Assembly: GCA_015231665.1 (NCBI GenBank)
Contig: JADGBD010000089.1
Span: 1-7,684 of the forward strand
Direction of reading: 5' to 3'
Source: Gammaproteobacteria bacterium
GTDB taxonomy: Bacteria > Pseudomonadota > Gammaproteobacteria > Chromatiales > Chromatiaceae
Length of the DNA stretch: 7,684 nt
Positions 1 through 6,774 of this stretch are shown piece by piece (positions within the stretch are counted from its first letter, which is position 1; each line of letters opens with the position of its first letter). Both the position numbers and the translations under genes were made by a program. The notes below the pieces were generated by a model. The model ran no database searches. It saw nothing but the letters and a program-made list of their open reading frames with translations, and was not told where the DNA came from.

Positions 1-78
1 CATGGCAAAGCCAATCAGCACCAGCAGCACAAACAGCCAGCCCGCCTGTTGCTTGAGGACCTTGGAGTTCCAGCTCAT
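1..78 (-). CDS. mamT: MamT, N-terminal stub (cut by window edge)
   Basis: Only the first 26 codons are in the window, and the frame is open to the edge. The peptide begins MSWNSKVLKQ and runs into a hydrophobic segment (WLFVLLVLIGFAM, residues 14-26). This is a short basic cytoplasmic tail followed by one membrane anchor. An in-frame TGA lies three codons upstream, so ATG at 78 is the first possible ATG start. The gene follows the mamS stop by 17 bases, which is the place of mamT in known mamAB clusters. MamT is a membrane-anchored c-type cytochrome with CXXCH magnetochrome motifs, thought to tune the iron redox state during magnetite growth. Those motifs would lie outside this window, so the name rests on synteny and the anchor topology alone. 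Confidence 0.68.
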   Translation of the reverse strand, partial: MSWNSKVLKQQAGWLFVLLVLIGFAM

Positions 79-95
79 GAATGCTCAGCCCGGCC

Positions 96-662
96 TCAGC
101 GCAGCTGATCGGTCCAGAGGGCAAGGCCTTCATCGGTGCGCAGGCGACAACGCACGCCATTGACGATGATGTTCTTGGCGTAGAGCACGCCGCCCTGGGT
201 CAGGCCATCGAAATGAAAGCCTACGCCCTCGACATGCTGGCCACGGCGAATAATGCAACCCTGGAAGGTCAGATACCATTCCGGCGCCAAGGATACGTCC
301 TGCATCAGGCCGGCACCGTCGTTGACCAGCAGGTGAATCTGGCCCCAGCCACCGGGATCACGATTGACAAAGCCATCGACCACGCCCTTGTAGGGAAAGG
401 TCTGGCGTATCAGTGCGGGCTGCAGGGCCGCCACTGTCTGTCCCTGGGCCTGAGATTGAAATGCCTGTGTCTGCTGCGGCGGAACGGCTACCTGACCGAC
501 CACCATGCCGGTAGGCATTGAGCTATCGACCAGGGCAACCCCCTTGCCCGGCGAGGCAGGACGATCATCCGGCGTCACCGCCATCACCGCCAGCACCAGG
601 AGGAAGAGCAAGGCAACCATCATGATCAGGGTCTCTGGACCCATTTTCTGCTTGTGGCTCAT
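96..662 (-). CDS. mamS: MamS, magnetosome crystal-maturation protein
   Basis: A 188-residue protein with one N-terminal membrane anchor (about residues 11-29) and the rest predicted in the magnetosome lumen or periplasm. A Pro/Gln/Ala-rich linker (about 31-85) leads to a compact beta-rich domain (about 90-176). Its core includes GWGQIHLLVND, EWYLTFQGCIIRRG, HVEGVGFHFD and YAKNIIVNGVRCRLR, a pattern resembling the small beta-barrel of MamS and MamX. Two cysteines, C136 and C172, sit in this domain and could pair. In Magnetospirillum, loss of mamS gives small, badly ordered crystals; its biochemical activity is unknown. The gene begins 11 bases after the mamB stop and precedes mamT, as in other mamAB operons. 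The call rests on the domain pattern plus synteny. The linker region is poorly conserved. Confidence 0.88.
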   Translation of the reverse strand: MSHKQKMGPETLIMMVALLFLLVLAVMAVTPDDRPASPGKGVALVDSSMPTGMVVGQVAVPPQQTQAFQSQAQGQTVAALQPALIRQTFPYKGVVDGFVNRDPGGWGQIHLLVNDGAGLMQDVSLAPEWYLTFQGCIIRRGQHVEGVGFHFDGLTQGGVLYAKNIIVNGVRCRLRTDEGLALWTDQLR

Positions 663-673
663 GGTCGTATTAC

Positions 674-1588
674 CTAGGCTGAATCGGGGATGACCAGATT
701 TTTCTTCTTGCCGACAACCTCTACCGGGGTCATCAACACCAGCACGTCCTTGACGTGGCCAATCTCATATTCCACCTTCTCTGTGATCATGTCGGATATG
801 CGATCACAGTCTGCGACTGACAGATTGCGGTTGACCTTGACGTTGATCTCCACATGCAGGTCTTCACCGACGTTGCGGCCGCGCAGATAGGCGATGCCTT
901 CGACACCGTCGATGTCGTTGACCAGGTCATAGACTTCCTTGAGGTCTTCGATTTCGATGGAAGAGTCCATCAGGCCGCTGATGGCGTCTGTGTTCAGCTC
1001 GACGCCGATGCGTACCACCATGAAGCCCACGGCGATGGCGGCGAGGTTGTCGGCAATGGGAAAGCCCATGACGGCGATAATGATGCCCACCAGCACCGCC
1101 ACCGAGGAGAGGGCATCGGAGCGGTTGTCCCAGGCGTTGGCCATGATCGCCGGGCTGTTGTTTTCCGTGGCCACACAGCTCTGGTAGCGGTACATCAGCT
1201 CGTTGGTCAGGGCGGACAGGGCCGCACCGAGCACGGCGGCGACATTGGGGGCACTGATCTCGCCGGCGAGAATCGCCATGAAGGATTCATAGATCAGGTA
1301 AATCGCTCCCAGAATCAGGATGATGCCGACGATGGACGAGGAGATGAACTGAATGTTGCCGTAGCCATAGGGGTGGCGCTCGTCTGCCGGCTTGGCGGAG
1401 ATCTTCAGGCTGGCCATGGTCACGCTGCTGGCGACCACATCGGCTCCCGAGTGCATGGCGTCAGCAATCAGGGCGGCGCTGCCGGTCATGATGCCGAGCA
1501 GGCCCTTGTAGGTCATCTGCGCGATATTGACGAAGAAGGCCCACCAGACCACCTCATCACGACACTCTTTGCAATATTCAAACTTCAT
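674..1588 (-). CDS. mamB: MamB, magnetosome cation diffusion facilitator
   Basis: A 304-residue CDF transporter of the iron/zinc type, located in the magnetosome membrane. It exports iron from cytoplasm to vesicle lumen, and in Magnetospirillum it also has a structural role in vesicle formation and stabilises with MamM. The N-terminus MKFEYCKECRDEVVWW is the MamB signature, with C6xxC9. The transport site residues are visible: H46 and D50 in SGADVVASS (TM2), and D154 and D158 in AWDNRSDA (TM5). Six membrane segments fall in about residues 12-200, and a cytoplasmic domain follows (about 208-290). HPYGYGNIQFISSSIVG and ENNSPAIMANAWDNRSDA match MamB rather than MamM. The C-terminal domain reads DLHVEI, with H245 and E247. 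ATG at 1588 lies inside the end of mamR (11-base overlap), which suggests translational coupling. No strong ribosome site precedes it. Confidence 0.96.
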   Translation of the reverse strand: MKFEYCKECRDEVVWWAFFVNIAQMTYKGLLGIMTGSAALIADAMHSGADVVASSVTMASLKISAKPADERHPYGYGNIQFISSSIVGIILILGAIYLIYESFMAILAGEISAPNVAAVLGAALSALTNELMYRYQSCVATENNSPAIMANAWDNRSDALSSVAVLVGIIIAVMGFPIADNLAAIAVGFMVVRIGVELNTDAISGLMDSSIEIEDLKEVYDLVNDIDGVEGIAYLRGRNVGEDLHVEINVKVNRNLSVADCDRISDMITEKVEYEIGHVKDVLVLMTPVEVVGKKKNLVIPDSA

Positions 1589-1844
1589 TTTTTAGGTACT
1601 CTAGGATGCATTCACCGCTGACGCGGTAGTTTCCGTTGACCAAACGCGCCTTCAGCGCCCCTCGGGTAATCAAACTCAAGACCTCACTGCGCTCCATCTC
1701 CAACAGGCGCGCCACTTCCCGGCTATTGTAGATGCGATTGGGATTGATCTCACGCCGCTCCCGCCGCTCCTGATCGGTCAGATTCTTGATCGCATAGGTC
1801 AGGTGCAGTGCCGTGGCCACCCGCGCAACTGCGGTCCAGATCAT
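1578..1844 (-). CDS. mamR: MamR, small excisionase/MerR-like HTH protein
   Basis: An 88-residue protein. The start MIWTAV is shared with Magnetospirillum MamR as I recall it, which supports the ATG at 1844. Residues 38-86 form a short winged-helix domain of the excisionase (helix_turn_helix_17) type: IYNSREVARLLEMERSEV, then LITRGALKARLVNGNYRV and a closing helix ECILEYLKN. Proteins of this fold usually bind DNA. For MamR, however, the known effect of deletion is smaller magnetite crystals, and no DNA target has been shown. The first 35 residues are charged and helical (DQERRERREINPN). The start overlaps the mamQ stop (ATGA, 1844-1841) and the end overlaps the mamB start, so expression is probably coupled to both neighbours. 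Confidence 0.92.
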   Translation of the reverse strand: MIWTAVARVATALHLTYAIKNLTDQERRERREINPNRIYNSREVARLLEMERSEVLSLITRGALKARLVNGNYRVSGECILEYLKNEV

Positions 1845-2827
1845 GGTCTGGGCTCCTGACCCGGGTCTTCGCTCACACCACCGTGGGAATCGGTGTCCAG
1901 GGTGCGCATGCCGGGACGATCCTTGCTTTCCTCTGTGATGGGCGCCAATTTGCCCGGCGCCTCAACCTCACGCAGCCGCTTATACAGGTCTTCCTCGGCG
2001 GGCGGGGCCATCATCTTGTCTAAATCCTTGACATCGCCGGTGGCACCGCCGCCGAGATGCACCATGGGCAGCAGGCGCTCGAAGATGTCGGCATGGATCT
2101 GCGGGCGGATATGGGCACCCCGCTCGGCATAGAAGTAATCAAACCGTTTGAAGCCGGTGGCCTTGGCCAGCAGATACCAGGGGAACTGGGAGATTTCCTT
2201 GTTGAACATGCGGATGGAATCCTGATACTCCATCCGGCGCTCGGCAATGCGATCCTCGATCATCATCAGCGCCTCCATCATCTGCTTGTAGGTCTCGGAG
2301 GACTTGATGTCGGGGTATTGCTCCACCAGACCGAGCAGGCGACCGATGGAGCTTTCCATGCCGCTGGCATTAAGCCCCGCCAGGGCCTTGGAGAAGTCGC
2401 CAAAGCTCGGACCATCTGTGTTTTCCAGACTGGACATGATCGACTGCTGAATCTCCGGCGGCAGCTCCAGCTTCTTGATGATGTCCTTGCGCACATCGGC
2501 CACGTGGGAGAACACCTCATGCTCCAGGGCAGCGTGGTTGAGGGTCAGCTTGAGCAGGTTCTCGAACAGGTTGGAACGCCGCTGATAGGCGCCTTCAAGA
2601 TGGCCGCGCTTGGCCAGCACCTCTTCCTGGATGGTGATGAAGTAGTTGAACTTGAACAGCAAAGTGGCGGAGAACAGCAACAGGGTAAGCAGGCTCACCA
2701 CCAGCAGGGTCTTGGCCGCAACCATCCGCGGCACCCGAAACTTCGGGCTCACCTCGTCGTGATAGAGCTCGCGCAGCCGCTCGCGGCTGTTGCGCATACG
2801 CTCTTTCTTGTCAAATTCGCTGGCCAT
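1841..2827 (-). CDS. mamQ: MamQ, LemA-family magnetosome membrane protein
   Basis: A 328-residue protein needed in Magnetospirillum for formation of magnetosome vesicles. A basic cytoplasmic N-terminus (1-35) is followed by one membrane helix (about 36-60) and a long helical LemA-type domain (about 65-240). The LemA signature is clear near the end of that domain: YPDIKSSETYKQMMEAL, then EDRIAERRMEYQDSIRMFNK and FPWYLLAKATGFKRFDYFYA. The remaining residues (about 250-328) are a disordered, acidic and Pro/Gly-rich tail with no recognisable domain, so the protein is longer than the roughly 270-residue Magnetospirillum form. The start follows the mamA stop by 20 bases. The only purine-rich stretch upstream (GGCGGA) is rather distant. 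Confidence 0.95.
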   Translation of the reverse strand: MASEFDKKERMRNSRERLRELYHDEVSPKFRVPRMVAAKTLLVVSLLTLLLFSATLLFKFNYFITIQEEVLAKRGHLEGAYQRRSNLFENLLKLTLNHAALEHEVFSHVADVRKDIIKKLELPPEIQQSIMSSLENTDGPSFGDFSKALAGLNASGMESSIGRLLGLVEQYPDIKSSETYKQMMEALMMIEDRIAERRMEYQDSIRMFNKEISQFPWYLLAKATGFKRFDYFYAERGAHIRPQIHADIFERLLPMVHLGGGATGDVKDLDKMMAPPAEEDLYKRLREVEAPGKLAPITEESKDRPGMRTLDTDSHGGVSEDPGQEPRP

Positions 2828-2847
2828 GGCTGCTGTCTGGGTCCGCC

Positions 2848-3546
2848 TCAGTCTGCTTGGGTCGGGGCTTCAGGCTGGGCTGGTGCCTTTGGCTCAGTCG
2901 CATCAGTCGGCTCACTTGCCGGCTCTGCCTTCTTCACCGGCTTGGCTGGGGCTTTTTGCTCTTCCTGCTGCTGATAGATTTCTGCCAGCAGACGGGCGCT
3001 CTTGCTGTCCTCGGGGTTCAGCTCAGCGGCCTTCTTCAGGTTGGCGATGGCCGCCTCGCTGGCACCGGTCTTGTGCTGGGCCAGAGCCAGCCGATAGAGC
3101 AGATCGCCATCGGCCGGGTCAGCCGCGGACAGCTTCTGCAGCAGCGGTAGCGCCTTGGCATGGTCCTCATTCTGGCTGTAGGCCAGTGCCAGGATGGTGA
3201 CGATGCGCAGGTTGTCAGGGAAGGCCAGGCGTGCCTTTTCCAACAGGTCCAAGCCTTCCTCGCGCTGGCCGGTCTTCATGGTGCTGACCCCCAGGTAGAG
3301 GGCCACCTCGGCATCTTCGGGATCGATGTCGTAAAGCTGACGCAGAATCCCCATTGCCTGACGGTAGCGGCGGGATTTGGCGTGGGCTATGCCCTTGTCG
3401 CGAAAATAGTTGTACTTGAGGCTGTCATCGACGACAAAAACCCGCTGAAACCCCTGCACTATGCTGGCGCTCAGCTGACCGGCGATATTGACCCCAGCCT
3501 TGGTGTAGAGGCCGAGGAGATCGAACAGATCCATTTTGATATTCAT
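2848..3546 (-). CDS. mamA: MamA, TPR scaffold protein of the magnetosome surface
   Basis: A 232-residue soluble protein with no membrane segment. In Magnetospirillum, MamA assembles on the cytoplasmic face of the magnetosome and takes part in vesicle activation. Residues 1-44 form the MamA-specific helical lead (LYTKAGVNIAGQLSASIVQG, then FVVDDSLKYNYFRDKG). Tetratricopeptide repeats follow at about 45-76, 77-110, 111-144 and 145-178, each with the small/large residue pattern and a DP/NP turn (DIDPEDAEVALYLG, AFPDNLRIVTILA, AADPADGDLLYRLA, ELNPEDSKSARLLA). A fifth repeat is cut short at about 179-196. It is replaced by a 36-residue tail rich in Pro, Ala, Glu and Lys. ATG at 3546 is preferred over the internal ATG four codons later because it has an AGAGAA site five bases upstream. 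Confidence 0.95.
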   Translation of the reverse strand: MNIKMDLFDLLGLYTKAGVNIAGQLSASIVQGFQRVFVVDDSLKYNYFRDKGIAHAKSRRYRQAMGILRQLYDIDPEDAEVALYLGVSTMKTGQREEGLDLLEKARLAFPDNLRIVTILALAYSQNEDHAKALPLLQKLSAADPADGDLLYRLALAQHKTGASEAAIANLKKAAELNPEDSKSARLLAEIYQQQEEQKAPAKPVKKAEPASEPTDATEPKAPAQPEAPTQAD

Positions 3547-3551
3547 GGCGT

Positions 3552-3557
3552 TTCTCT
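3552..3557 (-). promoter_or_regulatory. Ribosome binding site of mamA
   Basis: AGAGAA on the minus strand ends five bases before ATG at 3546. It favours that ATG over the next in-frame ATG at 3534. Confidence 0.6.
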
Positions 3558-3579
3558 AAAACTGCAGAATAAGTGACGG

Positions 3580-5469
3580 TTATTGACCAAACAGCATGCG
3601 GATACCAATCAGCAGCATCAAGGCAACATAGATCCACTTGAGTTTATCGGTCGGAATATGCGGCAGCATCTTGGCACCCACCAAGCCGCCGATATAGGAG
3701 CTGGGGATCATCACCAGGGCAATGCCCAGGGGGGTCTGCCATTCGAAAGCGCCAATGCTGTTACCGTGGATCAGGGAGACAATCGCCGCCGCCAGGGAGG
3801 CCCAGAAGACCATCACCGAGCTGTTGGCGATGGCGTTCTGCAGAGAGATATTCGCCAGATGGCGCTGTAGCGGTACTTCAACCACCCCGCCGCTGATGCC
3901 AAGCAGGCCGCTGACCATACCCATGGGCACACCGAGCATGCCGTTTTGCAGCAGATCCGACTGACCCTTGGCCGCCTTGGCGCGGACTTCCTCGGTGTTG
4001 GCCTCGTTGATCTCATCCATCATCTCGCCGAGGACTTCGCGGTTGCTCTGGCGCTCACCAGCCTCAACATCGCCCTTTTGCTCGAACACCACCTGCTGAT
4101 CTTCCTCGTCGTGGAAGATTTCATGCAGGGTCTTGGTCGCCATCAACAGGGCAAAGATGCCGAGCATGTAGGCAATGACCTGGTCGTCCAGCTTGGAGCC
4201 GATCATATAGCCCAGCACCACGCCGGCCACGGCCCAGGGAATCAGGGGGATCACTCGATCCCACATCACCAGCCCGGCAGCGCGATTGCGCCAGCTGGCA
4301 GCGCCGTAGGTGAAGACGTTGGTAATGAAGGAGACCGGCCGGATCAGGGCCATGCCGTAACCGAAGAAGATGAGCATGCCGCTGACGAGGAAGATACCGC
4401 CGCCCATGGTCACCAGACCGCCAACCACGCCCGAGGCCAGGCCGAGCATGGCCAGACCCACCGCCGATTCAATGGTCTGACCGGAGATGGTGAAGCTGTT
4501 CTGATGCTCCAGATCCGCCGCAGTGGCCGCTACCGGCGCCGCTACCTGAGCATCCGCCGGGGTTGTCGCCGCCACCGTCACCCCCAGGGAAGGCCAAGCG
4601 GCCATCTGAGTCACCTGGGCGGTGGTCGCCGAGGCCAGGGCCAGCTCATCACCAAAGGCCTTGTCGATCTGGAACGAGGGAATCGCATAGCCCTGGGTCT
4701 GGCCGGTGCCGCTCATTGCCAGGTTGATCCCTGCCAGCTCGGCCTTGGCGGTCACCAGCGGGCCACCGGTCTGCTCCCAGGAATAGACTGCATCGGTGAA
4801 GAACAGACGGGAGAGATTCTGGTTGCCGGCCTGGAGCATAACGCCCCGCTGCAGCAGGCTACCCTGCTTGCCGATCACCGAACTCTTGAGGCCATAACCG
4901 AAGGCATACAGAGGCTCCCCTGCCTGAAATTGGGTGGTGTCCGCCAGCTTGAGGAAGAGGAAGCGCTCATTGGTGTTGAGTTTGAACAGGGCCAGGTTGA
5001 GATCCTGATCCAGCTTGATCAGCTTCGCCGGATAACGCTTGGGGCCGGTAGCCGTGGCCACGTCGATGATAATGTTGGGGTGATTGGCCACCGCATGGGC
5101 GGTGGTCACCACATAGCCGGCGGGATGGACTATGACCCCGGAGGCGAGCATGTTGGGCACACCACCCTGGGCGCGCTTGATCTGACCCATGCCGTGCACG
5201 TGCACCAGCGCCGGCATGATCTTTTCCTGAATCAGCGTCAGCTCACCGGCCACCGGCGTCAGACCCGAGGTACCGTGGGTCAGATGGGTCGGATGGTGCT
5301 TGATGCTGTAGTCATCCAGGCGGTATTCCTCCAGGGAAATACCCAGCAGGTAAAGTCCCCAGACGAAGGTGAGCATCACCGCCAGACCGAGCACCCCCGC
5401 AGCCAATCGCCAGCGTTTATCACAGAAGATAAAGTGGTTTGGCGCCAGTTGAAATTCGTTCTTGTGCAT
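3580..5469 (-). CDS. mamO: MamO, degenerate trypsin-like domain fused to TauE-type membrane domain
   Basis: A 629-residue two-part protein, close to the length of Magnetospirillum MamO. Residues 21-43 form a membrane anchor. Residues 75-275 form a chymotrypsin-fold (HtrA-like) domain. Residues 330-627 form a TauE/SafE-type polytopic domain with two related halves (GGGIFLVSGMLIFFGYG and GLLGISGGVVEVPLQ) joined by a charged linker (450-505). The protease site is broken. H125 is kept in TTAHAV. The aspartate position in LDQDLNLALFKL is N158. The nucleophile position in EQTGGPL is T234 in place of serine. In Magnetospirillum, MamO is required to nucleate magnetite, works without peptidase activity and binds transition metal. 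A His cluster (H58, H59, H62, H65) follows the anchor and should face the vesicle lumen. mamO lies between mamM and mamA; mamN and mamP, usual neighbours, are missing. Confidence 0.95.
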   Translation of the reverse strand: MHKNEFQLAPNHFIFCDKRWRLAAGVLGLAVMLTFVWGLYLLGISLEEYRLDDYSIKHHPTHLTHGTSGLTPVAGELTLIQEKIMPALVHVHGMGQIKRAQGGVPNMLASGVIVHPAGYVVTTAHAVANHPNIIIDVATATGPKRYPAKLIKLDQDLNLALFKLNTNERFLFLKLADTTQFQAGEPLYAFGYGLKSSVIGKQGSLLQRGVMLQAGNQNLSRLFFTDAVYSWEQTGGPLVTAKAELAGINLAMSGTGQTQGYAIPSFQIDKAFGDELALASATTAQVTQMAAWPSLGVTVAATTPADAQVAAPVAATAADLEHQNSFTISGQTIESAVGLAMLGLASGVVGGLVTMGGGIFLVSGMLIFFGYGMALIRPVSFITNVFTYGAASWRNRAAGLVMWDRVIPLIPWAVAGVVLGYMIGSKLDDQVIAYMLGIFALLMATKTLHEIFHDEEDQQVVFEQKGDVEAGERQSNREVLGEMMDEINEANTEEVRAKAAKGQSDLLQNGMLGVPMGMVSGLLGISGGVVEVPLQRHLANISLQNAIANSSVMVFWASLAAAIVSLIHGNSIGAFEWQTPLGIALVMIPSSYIGGLVGAKMLPHIPTDKLKWIYVALMLLIGIRMLFGQ

Positions 5470-5501
5470 GGGCTTGCCTATAGGCTCTCAGCTAGGGGCA
5501 G

Positions 5502-6437
5502 TTAAGCGTTGTCGGCGAGCGGTGGCTGACCGTGTTCAAGGCTATGGTCAATATGCTCGATCTCATGGGAGGTGAACTTCACCTGAACACTGCCGATATG
5601 GGGCACACGGGCACTGAGCCGCTCGATCACGCCATCACTGATCTCTGTGGCCTGCTCCACGGTCAATCCCGGATCGACCTGGATGATCAGGTCCACCCAT
5701 ATCTCCTGACCCACCAGACGGGTGCGCAGTTCATCCACGTCGCGCACGCCATCGACCTTGCGCACCACCGAGTCGATCTTCTCCCGCACTGCCTCGGGGG
5801 CGCTGCGGTCCATCAGACCCTTGTAGGATTCCTTGAACACATCGCCACCCAGATACATCAGGTGGACGATTTCGAACAGGGCGACCATGGTGTCGATCCA
5901 GGGCATGCCCAGATAATGGGCGCCGATGATACCTATGGCTACCGCGACGGAGGAGGTGGCGTCAGCATAATGGTGATGCGACAGGGTCCGCACCATGGGG
6001 CTGTTGACCTCGATGGAGACGCAGCGGGTGTAGTAGTACATGACGACGTTGACCGACACCGAGATCAGCGCGGTCCAGAGGGCGATCATGTGCGGCGCCT
6101 TGTGCTCGTCGCCGTTCATCAGGATCTGGATGGCATGGACAAAAAGGAAGGCGGTGACTACCAGGAACACCACGCTGATGACCATGGACAGAATGAACTC
6201 GATCTTGCCGTGGCCGTAGGGGTGCTCGCGGTCGAGGGGTTGATTCGACACCTTCAGGCCGATGATCACCAGAATCGAGCTGACCACATCCTTGGCCGAG
6301 TACATGGCGTCCGCCACCAGGGCCTGGGAGCCGGCGATGATGCCGACAAAACCCTTGAGGATCAGCAATACCAGATTGGTAAACAAGCCAATCCAGCCCA
6401 CCATGCTGGCACATCTGACACACTTCGAATATCTCAT
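5502..6437 (-). CDS. mamM: MamM, magnetosome cation diffusion facilitator
   Basis: A 311-residue CDF transporter that loads iron into the magnetosome and stabilises MamB. It has six membrane segments in about residues 12-200 and a cytoplasmic C-terminal domain (about 210-290). The transport site shows Y46 and D50 in AMYSAKDVV, and H155 and D159 in SHHHYADATSS. The Tyr in TM2 and the HHH motif distinguish MamM from MamB. HPYGHGKIEFILSMVISVVF and GIIGAHYLGMPWID are further MamM hallmarks. In the regulatory domain, W247 and D249 match the central metal site known in Magnetospirillum MamM, but the positions of H264, H285 and E289 are T264, Q285 and T289. A tail with H291, H295, H298 and H302 follows. 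A G-rich stretch (AAGGGGTGGG) upstream of ATG 6437 may act as a distant ribosome site. Confidence 0.96.
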   Translation of the reverse strand: MRYSKCVRCASMVGWIGLFTNLVLLILKGFVGIIAGSQALVADAMYSAKDVVSSILVIIGLKVSNQPLDREHPYGHGKIEFILSMVISVVFLVVTAFLFVHAIQILMNGDEHKAPHMIALWTALISVSVNVVMYYYTRCVSIEVNSPMVRTLSHHHYADATSSVAVAIGIIGAHYLGMPWIDTMVALFEIVHLMYLGGDVFKESYKGLMDRSAPEAVREKIDSVVRKVDGVRDVDELRTRLVGQEIWVDLIIQVDPGLTVEQATEISDGVIERLSARVPHIGSVQVKFTSHEIEHIDHSLEHGQPPLADNA

Positions 6438-6480
6438 GAGAGAACGCCCACCCCTTGGTTGGTGATTACTGCCGACACAA

Positions 6481-6726
6481 CTACCGCTTACCCGGCGGCA
6501 GATTGGTTGGCAGGTTGTCGCGTTTCTTGCGCTTGCGACTGTTGCTGAAAATAAACGAGAGAATCGCCATGGCGTATCCGCTCACAAAAGAAACCGCGAT
6601 GATCAGAATCAAGGGCACATGCTGGGGACGCCCGGCAACCACGTGAATCTCCGCCTCCTCCATGTTTTGCGAGGCAAAGATCAGCATGGTCACTATGACA
6701 AACAGTGAGACGACCGCCCTAAACAC
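6481..6726 (-). CDS. mamL: MamL, small membrane protein with LapA-like fold
   Basis: An 81-residue protein with two hydrophobic segments (about 3-19 and 38-60) separated by a short polar hairpin. It ends in a strongly basic tail (SNSRKRKKRDNLPTNLPPGKR). This is the layout of MamL and the related LapA/DUF1049 family (FASQN, then a beta-like stretch, VPLILIIAVSFVSGYAMAIL). In Magnetospirillum MamL is essential for forming magnetosome vesicles, and the basic tail has been proposed to help bend the membrane. The start codon is GTG. It is supported by a GGAG site ten bases upstream and by the match in length and N-terminal pattern; the first in-frame ATG, 13 codons later, would break the first membrane helix. 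It lies directly before mamM, as in other mamAB clusters. Confidence 0.92.
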   Translation of the reverse strand: MFRAVVSLFVIVTMLIFASQNMEEAEIHVVAGRPQHVPLILIIAVSFVSGYAMAILSFIFSNSRKRKKRDNLPTNLPPGKR

Positions 6727-6736
6727 CTGAATCAGA

Positions 6737-6740
6737 CTCC
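6737..6740 (-). promoter_or_regulatory. Ribosome binding site of mamL (decides GTG start)
   Basis: GGAG on the minus strand, ten bases before the GTG at 6726. It supports the GTG start over the internal ATG. Confidence 0.6.
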
Positions 6741-6774
6741 AACAGATTTAGCCCCTGAACCAGCACGACAGACC

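Noticed and set aside
854..1621. Plus-strand open frame opposite mamB
   Set aside because: Asp/Gly/His/Val-rich product without domain, fully inside the secure mamB and the end of mamR.
2057..2974. Plus-strand open frame opposite mamQ and the end of mamA
   Set aside because: Antisense shadow with Leu/Gln/His-rich composition and no recognisable motif; mamQ is secure on the other strand.
3946..5505. Long open frame on the plus strand, 519 codons, opposite mamO
   Set aside because: It is antisense to a clearly recognised gene, its product is His/Gly/Arg/Gln-rich with no domain, and such frames are expected opposite GC-rich coding sequence.
5532..6548. Long plus-strand open frame opposite mamM and the end of mamL
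   Set aside because: The product is rich in His and Asp, reflecting the codon bias of the mamM strand. No domain, ribosome site or operon context supports it.
6727..6774. Possible promoter or terminator in the gap between the MamE-like gene and mamL
   Set aside because: The 48-base gap shows no convincing -35/-10 pair or GC hairpin with T run; only the GGAG ribosome site is visible.
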